This document shows, piece by piece, positions 23,422 to 36,700 of a stretch of DNA of 64,000 nt. The first letter of the stretch is position 1. Every line of letters starts with the position of its first letter. Below the pieces are notes generated by a model. That model saw nothing but the letters and a program-made list of their open reading frames with translations. It made no database searches and was not told the origin of the DNA. The translations under genes were made by a program, and so were the position numbers. Source of the stretch: Panorpa germanica (lineage: Eukaryota; Arthropoda; Insecta; Mecoptera; Panorpidae); the NCBI GenBank assembly GCA_963678705.1, contig OY783203.1, positions 3,348,001 to 3,412,000 on the forward strand. Reading direction: 5' to 3'.

Positions 23422-25427
23422 TGCTTGCTATGCCTCAAATGAAAATTCAATTAGAATCAGCAAAGCGAACTGTAAGTTCTCCCCACTATTTTAATTAAAA
23501 ATCTGTGTTGCCTCAATTTGAAATAAAATATTTAATTATTAATAGACATTTATTAAAATTAACAATTAAATTTTATAAAAATAAGTTGAAAAATAATAAA
23601 ACAATATTAGGCATTATTTAAAAAATTAAGATGTTCAAATTATATCTTAAATTTGTTAATTATTTTGTAGTGTCTTCTTTAATAATTCATGAAAGAGAAA
23701 TCTATCGGCCGGAAGCCAAAGGTATAGTTAATGAAATCCATAGATGAGTTGATAGTTATCAAGACTCGGCTTTTATGAACAATATTAATTGTAAATAATT
23801 TAAAACATAAATAATTTATATGTCTTGTATGATTTCACCTGTATAGGGTTGCGGACTGATTTTTTAAGGGTCTATTTTTTAATTCCTTATTGAAATAAAG
23901 ATTAATATATTGGTGTTTATTTTATTAAATATACGAACAGTGACGGTTATACTCGTATATCTATTTAAGATTTGAATTTCGTTTTACCGCTTAATATTTT
24001 TTGTGAATTTATTTACCGTTACACATTACGTCATCATATGAGAACTTTATGAAGTTGAGATACCACAATAGCTGCTAGGGATGTTTAACAGCGATGCAAA
24101 AGGAATATAACCCCTGAATATAAAGTAAAAGAACTTCTGCACTAAAAATTAATTTTACGTATTGCGCAAACAATATTATATCAGTAGAAAAAATATATTT
24201 TTATTGTTTGGTAACAGAATTACAGACTTTTTGATTTAAGCATGTCGTAGATATTACATAATACACTAAATACAGATGACGGGAGATTAATTATTTCAAT
24301 TAAAAGACTTTTTTATTTAATTTCATAATGTAATGTTGCTAACTTTACATTTAAAAAGGTACATAAATACAGTATTTTACTTCACATGTATGAAACTTTT
24401 TCGCTGTAAACTAAAATGTAAGTCTGAGGAGGAGGACGATCATGAAGAATGAATTTGAATTGAAATAGAAACTCCTATAGACTGCCATTACCTTGGCTAA
24501 TATTAAACAGTTTGTTTCATTACTAAATCTGTTTTTAAATAACTGAAACATGTTTTTCTCAGTAAGTCATTTAGTTTTAAAGCTAACACTAATTATTTTT
24601 TATTTTCGAAATGTTTGCTGCCGATTTTTTCTAGGTTGTCATTCAAAATCTTCAAAATAAAGCTTTTTAAACCAAAGTTAGCATCCTAATTTCTTTACAA
24701 CTTCATAGTTCCACACATATCACAAATTTATTTGAACAAGTTCAACATTTATACATATATAAAAAGTCTTGGCTACTCACTTTTGCAATTTTGGCACATT
24801 ACTGCGTTTTCTTAGACAAGTCATACAATATTGTTATATAAAACTTAATTTAACATTAAAATGCTTTATCATCATGTAAAACTAACTTATATTATCAACA
24901 TTCGTATAACTTCTTCGTAACTCTGACATTGATTAACCCGAAAAAGAAACTTTTTGTGCATTAAGACATGTAATGAGTGTTAAGTAACAAAAATCAATAT
25001 CTGAGATAACTTTATTCACAAATTATAAAACTGATAATTTTTTTATTTGGAAAAGATTTTTTGGTGTGAAATTCAGTATTACATAATTTAAAAAAATTCT
25101 AAACAGTAGCTTTAACACCTCAACTTTGAAGTAAAAATATAATATTTCGTTAAAATATAACAATTTAGAACCTGTTTCTATGAAACATACAACAGCACTT
25201 ACAGAACTCATTAACACAAAATCAAATTTTTCCAATGGAACATTCTCATTCAACCGAAAAGGGAATTATATTTTATATTATTTAAATTGTATAAAAAATA
25301 AATATACTTAAAATATAAATAATATAATTTCCATAAAATATATGCAGCCTTGTCTAATATGTATACAAAAAATTTAAATAAATATTAAAATTAAAAATGT
25401 CTTGGAAGAATGTTAATAAATCCTGAG
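23422..25427. other. Intergenic DNA between small ORF and eIF2D 3' end
   Basis: AT-rich with no protein recognised. The 76-aa frame at 25023-25253 (minus) shows no family signature. Part of it is expected to be eIF2D 3' UTR. Confidence 0.6.
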
Positions 25428-28400
25428 TTATTTCTTCTTGCCCAGTTCAAGTCCTCTAATGTAGCGTTTAGGAATTTCATATTCTTCTAAAATAAGAAAT
25501 AAAAATTAAAATATAAAATTGTTTTTAACTGTCCTTTATATTATATAATAAATATTTATAATATAATGAATATATTGTTTACCCATAAGTAATTTTCCTA
25601 TAAAATTCACTTGGTTTCCTTGCACTAGAAGTTGATCACATTTTTTACCCGGAGGTTTTGATATGCTAGTGCTTGCTGCAACTCCATGCTGACATTTCCT
25701 ACTAAATTCTGCTATGGGAATTCCAAATAATTCCAAGTTATCAACAAGAGTAACCTGAAATGTATTCATTCATTTAAAGAAATTTGAAATATATAAATAA
25801 ATAACAGAATTCCGCTTAACAATGTTATGTACATTATAAATTAAATATAAATAACATGCATAATACGTAAAATAAGAGTAGGTTTTTACTATTATTTTAT
25901 GTAACTTTAAATTTGTATTAGCTGAATATTTATATCGTCCACATTTGGAACTAAAGTACTATTTTAATAAACTAAAACTCATAACAAAATAAATGTTGAA
26001 AAAAAAAATTCTTTAAGAAATCTATTGTCAATATGTAATATGTATAATACTATGTATAACCTTTTTATTGCCAGAACGTGTAGCAACACTCATTTCTATA
26101 TTTTTTGGTTTTCCTTTACTTTGCACTATTCCAGTTGTCGTTTTCATTTCAAAAGCTGGTGTCAGACGGTTTTCTATTTTTTGAATCAGTTCTTCCCATG
26201 TTAAGTGTGAGGCACTCGTTGAACAAATTGTAGTGAGCAAAGCATTAAGTCCAACCACTCTTTAAAACAATAATAAAAGTTTGGTTATTGACTTTGTTCA
26301 ACAATATATTCAACATATTAGTCATATATTTTTATTAGTTTCAACGATAGTCTAAATAACTTAAGTCCTTAAATTAATAATTACAGATAGAGAAATTATA
26401 TAATTTATAGCTTAAAAAAATAATAATAATATAAATTAATTTAAAATCTAGGATAAAGAGACACTAAATTATTAAACAAATATTAGTTAAATTAAATTAT
26501 ATTTATTAATATTATTTATACTTACGATTTATTGAACGGATTTTGCAATTTTTCATGTCTAACATATTCTGTGACATACTTCCTGATATCTGATTTGGAA
26601 ACATATTGACCAGAACTAAAACAACAAATTGTTATTCACAAAAATGAAATAAAAACAAATACAATTGATGTAAAATACTTACACAAGACCGAATTGTGAG
26701 AACAGTGGTAAGGTAGGTTTTGTTACGGACAACATTTCCAATATTTGAGGAGAATTCTTGTCATTTTTCGATGTTTCTATCACATTTTTAATGTCACTTT
26801 CCAATTGTACAAAACTAGCAATAAGAGGATGATTAATGTTAATTGCTGTGATTGATTCCACACCCTTTGTTTGTTCTTTTACTGTAACTAATCCAAGCTA
26901 AAAAATAAAAAAAAAATTATTTTATAAAATTTTCTTTGTACATATCATGTACTGGAAATAGTTTAGATTTTTGTTTATTAAAATTTATTTTATAGTTAAT
27001 CTACAGATGTTCAAAACAACAAAAGTATCAACCCAGATTTATATTAAATCTCAATTGAGAATTGAAAAAGTTATACTTAAGAAAACCGTTTATACAGCAA
27101 ATATGCCTAAATGTAAATTATTAGTAACTGTTTTGTAGATAATCATATATTAATCGTATGTAGCATAAATTCTGACACTTATAATAATAGTACCGACAAT
27201 AGGCATACGTTAAATCAAACCAATCTATCAAATCTATTAAAAATGCTATTGCAGTAATTAACTTAAAATTGTTTTGTATATGGGAATAAATGTTATCTTA
27301 AAGACTAACCTTTTCCATTTCTGCTAAAAATTTAGATAATTTCTTATAGCTTGATTTCTTAATATCTAGAATTTGATTATTAGGGCTGGCCGGAATCATA
27401 TGTAATTTGTAAAAATTACTGGTCAACAATGGCAGGTTTAATTTCTTGTAACCATATTTAAAACATTTTAATATGGAATACTGAAGCCGTTCATCCATTT
27501 CTTTTACAGGGTCCGCAGCTATAGGTTTCTCTACTTCTATTGACTTTTCTAATTCATTAGAAAATGAACTACAACAATCATTTTCATTTTTAAGAAGTTC
27601 TATCGATGTGGAATTTTTATCATCTTGTACATCAGTATCTGTAGTTTTCATCTAAGTATTTTGTTTAAATTAAATTCACTGTTTCATTTTAATAACATAT
27701 GGTTTTAAAAATTTTGCAACAATACCTTTTCTATTTCATCTGATAATTGATTAACACTACTATCAGATTCTAATTTTTCAGTTGCTTCGTTTTGGACAAT
27801 GTTTAACCAATCTGGTGGACCTAACTGTGGTATTTCTAGTTTAACAGTTGGATCTGTATTACACAGAGCATCGCCTATGACGTGTAGTATATGAACTCCA
27901 CGACCTCTGAAAGATAAAATAAGAATATAGAAATTCATAAAATAGATACACAGAGGATATCAATTATACTCTTCCTTACTTTCCATTAGACATAAACATA
28001 TCTATTGCAGATAGTGATGTAATACCCACTGCCACTGCTGCCTTATTGTCAGTTAAATTTACGGCTGCAAGATCACCTTTCTCATGAGTTCCAATTTTTC
28101 CAGAACCTAAATTATAAAAGTAAATTTACAATAGAATGTAATCAATGCAAATGTTAAGCCACGATATACTTTTACATTAAAGACACATAGTTTAATAAGT
28201 AAAACAAATATTACTATACTTCTTGAAAACATTACCCTACAACCAAACACCTACAAAATTGCAGAATTATATAGTAAGATTTCTTACCTTCTAAAATGAT
28301 CCCTGGCATCATAAGGTCAGCACCATTCATTAACTTAGACAGTACGAACGAATTAGTTGTGAATGTTTGTATTAGATTTGGGCATCTCCATAATGTATAC

Positions 28401-28715
28401 ACAGTAGGAAACAACTGATGTTCATGCTCAAAAAATGCAGGTCTCTTTAACACATTGTAAACAACCGCTAAGTTTCCAGAATGAGTTAAAATTTTCATTG
28501 ATGTCAAAACATCTTTCGTTGGTAATATTTTGTTGAGATCATCTTCACTAATTTCTGGAAAACATGACGACACCTTTGCACGCAATAATTTCCTTAAATA
28601 TAAAAGCATATTTTAAAAATATGTGCTTGAAAATCAGAAGCACGCAAAAAATGATTTACCTTTCTGAACCTTTTAACTGAGAATTTGATTTAATTTTGAA
28701 CGGCTTTAAAAACAT
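25428..28715 (-). CDS. eIF2D: Eukaryotic translation initiation factor 2D (eIF2D/ligatin)
   Basis: Ribosome-binding factor that delivers tRNA to the P site independently of GTP and eIF2, and acts in 40S recycling and reinitiation. Ten exons on the minus strand: 28660-28715, 28288-28592, 27980-28106, 27726-27906, 27310-27651, 26683-26897, 26526-26615, 26061-26259, 25583-25754, 25428-25486; 581 aa, matching the roughly 584 aa human protein. Start MFLKPFKIKSNSQLKGSERK is the family N-terminus. A DUF1947/PUA region follows (FPTVYTLWRCPN, GADLMMPGIILEG, KGDLAAVNLTDNKAAVAVGI, KGRGVHILHVIGD), then the winged-helix/SWIB-like part (LDIKKSSYKKLSKFL, GQYVSKSDIRKYVTEYV) and the C-terminal SUI1 domain (NKKVTLVDNLELFGI, LLVQGNQVNFIGKLL), ending EYEIPKRYIRGLELGKKK. 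All phases agree. Convergent with Itpr, far apart. Confidence 0.96.
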
Positions 28716-29558
28716 ATTAATTACAATAAATAATTAGATGTATTACTTTTAATAAATTAATAAATTATTCACACAAATAATTTAAAATAAACAGGATGAC
28801 CAAATTGGACGAAATGTCATTAGCGCGAGTATCACAGAGTATAGTCAGTATAGGTTAGTATAGTTGTAGGTGGTAAACGGGGATAGGTCGTACAGTGTGT
28901 TACCAACATAAACATTTACAAAACAGAATTTAAAAATGTAGTGTGTGATAGTTTCAAAACCTAAATGCACTTTTTTCCACAATTTTTCTTGATTTTGTTT
29001 TTGTAACAGTTTGCTCTATGTGACACACATTAAATGTGCGACTGTATATAACTTAAGTAATATTCTGTTTTTGTTGAATATTTTTTTTTGTTTAACATTG
29101 GCTTATTTCCGATGATTAATCCTATCAGCGACGACCTCTTACTATGTTGGCAGTTCTTGTGATATAATAGCCTCAATATGTGAACAACACCGCTACCTAA
29201 TAAGTTTATGATTTTGTATGTTCATAATCAATTTAACTTGATAACACCCAAACCCGGAAAATATAACTCTGGTTTGGTGATCGAACCCGAAGTCACAGCA
29301 GTCAGCGTCATGCCTAAATGCTCTTGGACACTGTATCGTTTGAACAAATAATAGAACATTTATGTATAAGATTTGAGTTGCAAAAAGCCAATTTTACCAA
29401 TATAATAGTTTTATAGAAATTAAGTCATGGTTCACAAGCACATTGTTTTAAAGTCTTATATTTTCTTTTGGCCCCACCAAGCGAATTGAATCTAAATTAC
29501 TGAAAACCCCAGATAATGAGTTATTTCATTAAATAAACAGGTGTACGTAAAAAAAAAC
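28716..29558. other. eIF2D upstream region with dispersed repeat
   Basis: Presumed promoter and 5' UTR of eIF2D (first about 200 nt, less AT-rich around 28800-28900), then a repeat-like segment at 29187-29275 that resembles 735-810 and 47891-47930. No reading frame supported. Confidence 0.5.
29187..29290. repeat. Dispersed repeat copy
   Basis: TTTATGATTTTGTATGTTCATAATC...AACCCGGAAAATATA..CTCTGGT resembles the stretch at 735-810 (TTTATGATTATATAAG..CATAATCGATTTAACTT..AACCCAGAAAATATAGC.CTGGT). The following GGTGATCGAACCCGAAGTCAC is like the degenerate tails of insect retroelements, but no promoter boxes or poly(A) tail are clear. Confidence 0.5.
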
Positions 29559-29745
29559 TATAGTTCAAATTGCGAGAGTTCGGCGGCGACTCTTACTTAA
29601 AAAAGGTTATAAAAGCTTTATAAATCTATAATACGATAATTAATTTTATCTTATTCTTTTCTATATACATTATAGAAAAATAAATGAGTCAGTGCGTTTT
29701 AGTTATATCGGCAGTTTATACCGCCGAATTCTCGTAAAATTAAAT
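29559..29745. mobile_element. MITE family B, copy 2
   Basis: Left end TATAGTTCAAATTGCGAGAG followed by TTCGGCGGCGACTC matches the terminal repeat of copy 1 at 2273-2487, and the interior (AATACGATAAT.AATTTTAT.TTATTC...ATAGAAAAATAA.TGAGTC.GTGC) is collinear. The right terminal repeat is shortened (CCGCCGAATTCTCGT). Confidence 0.72.
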
Positions 29746-32700
29746 TAAATTTAAATAATAATTTGTATATATAAAAATACACAACGTATTTAATAAATAT
29801 GAATAATAATATTAAAAGTATTAAAACAAGACATTTAAAAAGTATAAAAAGCTGATTTATTTATATAACAAGTACAAAACTATAATCATATATAATTAGT
29901 CTTATTGACATTTAATACATAAACATATTATATATAATATACTGTTATAAAGATACAATGATCATATAGTGATATGATTGTCATTAAATAGAAAAATACG
30001 CATCGTCCAGTCTAGACATTTGCAATATAAATATTTACTTATTAGAGATTAATAACACATTCAGAAAATATAAGCAATATAGTATTATATTGTTCTAAAA
30101 AATACATTAAACAACTAATAGTACAAGGCGGTTAAATAACTCGTCCTCGCATCTATTTGTTAATTCTTAAGATCACTTTCACCACTCAATATATCACTAA
30201 ATGAATCTGTCCTTGTGCTAATCTGTCTAATTTTATTTCTCACATTAAATTATTTCTTACATATAAATCACTGGGTAAAAATATATGATAACAAGTAATT
30301 TCTTATCGGGAAATTATCTGTAATTATTAATTAGTTAGTACGAATACATAGCAAAGCACAGCTTATTAATTAAAAATTATAGATAATATTCAGGAGAAAT
30401 ATATATTTCATTCTCGTATATATATTTATATATATAATAATAATAATATAATTAAACAAAATCATACACTTAAACTAAGGGAAACATATACAAAAGAAAT
30501 ATTATTTTAAACATCTACATTAAGAGCCTAGTAAAAATGTCAAATCAAATGTATTGTTCTGGATTTAACATCCTACTGATTTAAAACGATCCTATGAATA
30601 AAACACAGCAGGTGATTTTATTGTCTCATGTGTAAGCTATTACTACTTTTTAATGGGGTATACATATTTCATAAATGTTGACACCAGACAACTTTCCTAT
30701 TCGAGTTAAACATTTGGACAGACTCTAACAAGGTTTATAATTCTTTTCTATGTTTATAACAAAAAATACATATTAACAGAAAAAACATACAATAATCTTG
30801 ACTTAAAATACAACCTTATCAATGTATAATAATATTATTATAATTTTATACGAATTTAATCCTATGGAATGAATTCTTTAAATTTTATTTTATCACAATA
30901 TATTAAGTACAGTAAAGGCACTTTGTTACATTTAAATATCTTATAGAAAATGCTCTTAACTATACCTGGTAATTGCACAAATTTTAATTACCAAAACTTT
31001 CTTTAAACGCTTAAAAAATAAATCACTTTATGTTGGTCTGTATGTGGTTAACAATTATTTATCATTTCATATCTAAATAATATTATATACTTTTTATTAA
31101 ATTTTGTGCAAGAAGCTGATCAGAATCTTCAATATAGTTATAGTTCAAGTAATATGGGTCCACTAAACACAAAAAGAACTTTCCCGTTACTTATGGTAAA
31201 TTTTTATACCGGTTTAACAATTAATATGCCAAAACTATAAATGACAAGTCAGATCTCAAGAAAAGTATACAATTTCGAAATAACAATCACTTTGATTCAA
31301 CATAAAAATAATATCCTTTTCTTAAAACCATATATTAATCACATTCTACTAATTTTTCTATATATAAGTTCGTCTCCAACAATTCATATCCTAAACTATC
31401 CCCGAAGAAAATGAACATATTTACCAATTAATATTTTTTACATATTTTATGCTCTAACATTAATATTATAGGTCACGTTAATACTAAATGATATATAAAT
31501 TATAAATTACTTAGAAAAGCAAAATAAAATAGCATGTCCTTTTTAGACACGTTAAGACAAAGTCAAATATTTTAAAGAAGCCCAATAATTTTCAATTTTA
31601 TATATCAGGTTCACACAATTGAATTTTAAAAGACTAAAAAAAATTTCATGAAAGCTTAATACCAAAAAGAAATAATTAATATGGAACCGTACTAGAATAA
31701 AAAAAAATTAAACAAAACCGTAAAATAAATGACAATACCATTATCTACAATTTTTACATATCATCTACAGTATGCTTAATTAAAGTAATTAATAAACGTA
31801 TAATTAAAAAAGTCCAACGAAGAACGCAGCGTGCTATTGACATAGGCCATACACACTTGAAGCGTTATTAGCACGAAGTGCAAAATATGAATATATAATA
31901 ATATTATATATACATTAATAATATTATATATACATAAATAAAAATATAGCATCAAAAAGCTTAATGTAGATGATATGAATAATACGAAAAAATCTATTGA
32001 AGGCATAATGTGGCATCTATGTGAAACAAAAAATTATATATTCAATAAAAATTAATCTATTTTCGATTATCTCAAAAATTATTTAATTACCTGGACTTTT
32101 ACTAAATAAATTAGGACTCTGATATGAGTAGCAATTACAAATTAAAGATGCATGTCTTTTATAATAGGTAGAACTTAAAAAAATCGAAGAAAAAAAAAAG
32201 AAAAATTCGTTAACAAAATAAGCATTTCGAAATAACATAATTATATCCTACAAAAGGAAAAATTGGATAGCATTATCCATCAAAATTTACAGTTTTAAAG
32301 ACGCAATAAACCATATAAAACTCATAGATTCAATTAAATAAACTCCGAACAGTTCAGATCAACTTTAAAATTCAATTAACACAATCTCATAATTGTTATA
32401 TTCTGCATTAGGTTTAATGCTTTATATGTAGGATCTCTGTATTTAGTACAAGAATCATATAAAAATAGAGACTGACTATAAATATAAATATTAATCAGAT
32501 TCCAGTATACTCAAATAGTTTTCTATGAGAATATTATTTTTATTCATTAATAAATCCAGATTTTTTAAACTCAAATTATAAAAAAAAATTATTCGAAAAC
32601 AAACGCAATAATTCATTTATCACATAGATATAAATTTTTAGTTTTCCTTTCGTGGAAAACTAGGAATTTAATTTGACAATCCATGAATAATTTCCTGACG

Positions 32701-33799
32701 AAGACGAAGTCAAAAGTAAGGCTTATACGCGTTATTTATATTTAGTAACAATTATATATTTCTTTAAAACTAACATATTTAAAAATTTCTCTTACAACGC
32801 ATATTAACAAGACGTTGTAAAAAGGAATATATTTAAATACATAAATATAATATATATATATATAAAAAACTGCTTAAAAGAAGAAAAATGAATGTGCAAA
32901 AATATTTCTAGAAAAACGCGAACAAACCTACAATAAATATTTGAAGGACAACATAAAATCTTTGGCAATCCATTTCAAAACTCATATATTGGTATAATGG
33001 AGAGAAAGGAACATAACTTGTAGTTAGTGAAATTATTCACTAATGACATTGAAGTTTTTGAGGCACCTTTAGGCAACTCCTGCAATATTAATTGAATAAC
33101 GAGATAACTTGCAATTTTTATATTAGAGTCAAAAAGACTAAAGTTTTACTTAAAATATATATTTACAAAATGAATTCTTAAAAAAAAATTGACAGTAATT
33201 TAAAACCTTTCCGTTCATCTATGTCGTTAGTCGATTAATAATTTGCTTGCCAACTAATTTTTAAAAGTGTCTTAAAAGTGTTTCACTAATTATAAGCTAT
33301 GACCCCGGTATATGTATCGCCTAACAATATGTGTTTAAAAATAGGTTCAATAACAAAATTTGCAAACTGCAATGCTATATGATTTTAACAAATAATTTAC
33401 CAATAATTTTATCGAAAAATTGTTTAAATATATATGCACAATTCTTTAAATTACAACGGTTAATATTTTATTGCCATGTAGTCGTTATCTTTTATATCCT
33501 GTGTTACTGCTATTATTAAAATATAAAACCTTATGAGAGAACTGCTACTATTTAATTACAGTGGTGTATCTAAACACTGTACCCACTACTATAATAATCA
33601 AATCTTAACAAAAACTACGAGTTACAAAGAAACTTACAATTATATATTTATCTTACATGCTTATTGGCGAAAATAAAAAGTTGAAATTAAAAAAGTACAA
33701 AACGTAAAAAAGAGTATGTTAAAAATATGGAAAAATCGGAATTATTCTGTTTGAATATAACGGTAAAATAAAATAAAAGTAATCTGTTTTATACTTAAA
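29746..33799. other. Gene-free AT-rich stretch, partly probable Myt1 3' UTR
   Basis: No protein recognised in six frames. The end nearest Myt1 should be its 3' UTR: minus-strand AATAAA at 33467-33472 is 330 nt past the stop. A 22-nt perfect tandem duplication (ATAATATTATATATACAT core) lies at about 31893-31942. Unlike the 16-25 kb interval there is no satellite; the sequence looks single-copy. Confidence 0.55.
33467..33472 (-). terminator. Candidate Myt1 polyadenylation signal
   Basis: AATAAA on the minus strand, 330 nt after the Myt1 stop codon. Candidate only; other such hexamers occur further on. Confidence 0.35.
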
Positions 33800-36700
33800 C
33801 TAGTCACTGTCCTCGTGGTCAAACAAACGTGAAAGCTTTTTGGCACTAAGGAGCATCACTGGTTGACTAGAGGAATCCCGTGTTCTTGCAGGAGTCAACT
33901 GATCTTCATCTGAGTCGTGCAGTGTTTGAAGAAACAAGTTGGTAGCTAAATGTGATGAATAGTTTTCCAAAGAAGAACTTTCGAAACTCTGGCATGGAGT
34001 TATATTCGTTTCACAAAACTGTGCATATTCTCGACTTCTAAAAAATTATTCATTGTTAGAAATATAAATGAACTATTAAAAAGAAACATATGGACGAACA
34101 TATTAACTTATTGTTAATGTATAGCTACTTAATTCATATTATTATATAATTTTCATAGTATCCCTGATATAATTGTGCATAACAACAACTGTTTGCGAGA
34201 ATATTTGGCATAGGCAACATAACTATCTCTACTTTTTACATTTTCTAAATAAACTAACTTCTTTATTATGAAAACATATATAAATAATATAATAACTTAT
34301 TTATATCAAAGTAAAAGATAATAGACTATATAGAACGAAATCTAAAATTATGACTTAGACAACATACTGTACAATACTTACGAGTACTGTTAGTACAATT
34401 TTGATTTTATTATAGGTAATTAGGTAAATAGGTATATAGTGATGTGGGTGACAACGTTTCAAGTGTTCAATGCAGTACGAACGCTGGTATAAAATTAATC
34501 AAAGTTTTATGTCTTCTTACTATTACTTGTTTATTGTGGTTTCAAGATGTTTAGATTTCATGATTTTGTATTGTAGTGCACGTGCGATAGCAACATTTTT
34601 TGAAATTTTAAAGAAACCAGTACTGGTTATACCTTTTCAATTAACTGTATGTTAAACTCACCTGTTATGGACTGGAGTGCTGGAGTTGAATCGTACTGGT
34701 GTCGAATTTACAATATTAATACGAGGTCTCTTTGCGTCAAAACTAAGTGGTTTAGAAGAGCTATTGTCTGTCATGTCACTGTTATCGTCAGCAGAATCAC
34801 TAACAGATTCTCGTTTAAAGGAAGACTGCTGATTTGTACGAACTCCATTAGGTAGCATACGCATTGCTTTACAAATATAGTTCATCGATAAAAACATAAA
34901 TGTTGTGGAAGTCCAAAATTTATTTATTACCCAAGCGTAGGCGTTGATCATATTACTTGTCTGGAAAAAACACAAAAATAAATGAACATATTTTATTTAA
35001 TTAAATATATAACTATATAATATCTTGATTCATCAAATAAAATGAAAGAAAAAAATTAATTTACTTAACCCGCATTCAATAATAAAATTAAAATTATAAT
35101 TGGTTTAAGAATAGTTATAATAGATTCGTTTTAATTCTATATTTACTCAAATAGTTGTAACAAATGTAAAATATTACAGATTATCAGTCATCTCAAAAAA
35201 AATAGGAGTATATTATTAATACTAATATATTATTTATACTTAGTTATGTAACAAACCATTCGATGAAAAAAAAAGGTTCCCAATCTTTTTGCGGCGATCA
35301 TACACAGTCGTGGGTGTCTAACTAATTCATCAGCAGTAGGACGATCCAAAGGATTAGGTGCCATCATTTTACGTATGACCACTATCAAATCGTTAGATAA
35401 CGCTGAAAATTTTTCAAACAAAAATTACTACTATACATAAGACATTTGGATGATATTTAAGCTTGTACAAATTGTTGAAATGTATAATACCAGTTATTTA
35501 TTAAAAAATACAGACTGAAAAACTTAAATGGTTAAATTTAAATTATTGGTCAAATTTTCAGTTAGTTAATTAATTAATATGAGATGACATTACGCAATTA
35601 CGATTAAGAGATATTGAAATATAATGTCATGAATTTAAAAAAGCATATTTATTATGTAAAAGAATCATTGCAGTTTGTTAAAGTTGTTTTTACAGTTATA
35701 TATAAAGAAATACTCTAATATGACTTCATATCGAATTCAATTTGTTTAATTAAAAATTAATATGAAATACTGAGAAATGAGTTAATGACAGAATACTACC
35801 CGATTATCAAGAAAAAAGAAAATTAATGGAAACATAAAAACAGATAACTAAAACTAACAAAATAAGAGCTCCAATACATGCATATTTTCTATATATCTAA
35901 TTTATTTAGGAAAAATTAATAACTCTATGTTACCCTGCGTAATCTCATAAGGTAGTTCTCCAACTCGTAGTTTTTGCCATAAAGGTCCGCACTGTGGTAA
36001 ATCTAGATCGCTAGCTAATTCTAGAATGGTAATTCCGAGACTAAATATATCAGCAGCCTTTCCAAAGTCTCCCTGCATTAACTCTGGAGCTATATACTTA
36101 GAATCTCCTTCAACTGCGTCTTTAATATTTCCCTTTAATAGAAGGTATTTATGTTAAAATATATTTTAATTTTGAAAAATGTGCGTAAAATTTATGCAAA
36201 TTTTAATTGAATGATAAGCGTTACTCACGTTAGTCAGATCAAACGCCAGTCCAAAATCTCCTAACTTACATTGGTTATTTGTGCCCAACATAATATTTGC
36301 AGGCTTAATATCTAAATGTATAATATTATGATTATGTATATTTTTCACAGCCTGTAAAATATAAACAAATACTTGTTAGTACATTATATTGAAATAACAA
36401 TATTAATAAGCATGATAAGTCTGCTTTCATGCAACCATTTCTGATTGTGTGAAATCATCTCAATCATTTCAATTTGTAAATACCTATAATTGAATTGTTG
36501 CACGCTGTTTGGGAAATTTAATATCAAGTTTTTACATGCAGCAATTTATTAAACTATATTCTAAAAGAGTTTTTGTTTGCTTTTCGCAGTATGTAATTAA
36601 ATAGTTAATTAATTTCTCCTTGAACTACACAACACATATATTCCGTTTGCAAGAATGTGTAGAGTGAATGCATTGAACCAAATAAAATCTTTAATGCAAA

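Noticed and set aside
29262..29310. tRNA-like B box (GGTGATCGAACCC)
   Set aside because: No A box, acceptor stem or anticodon arm can be folded upstream; treated as part of a dispersed repeat.
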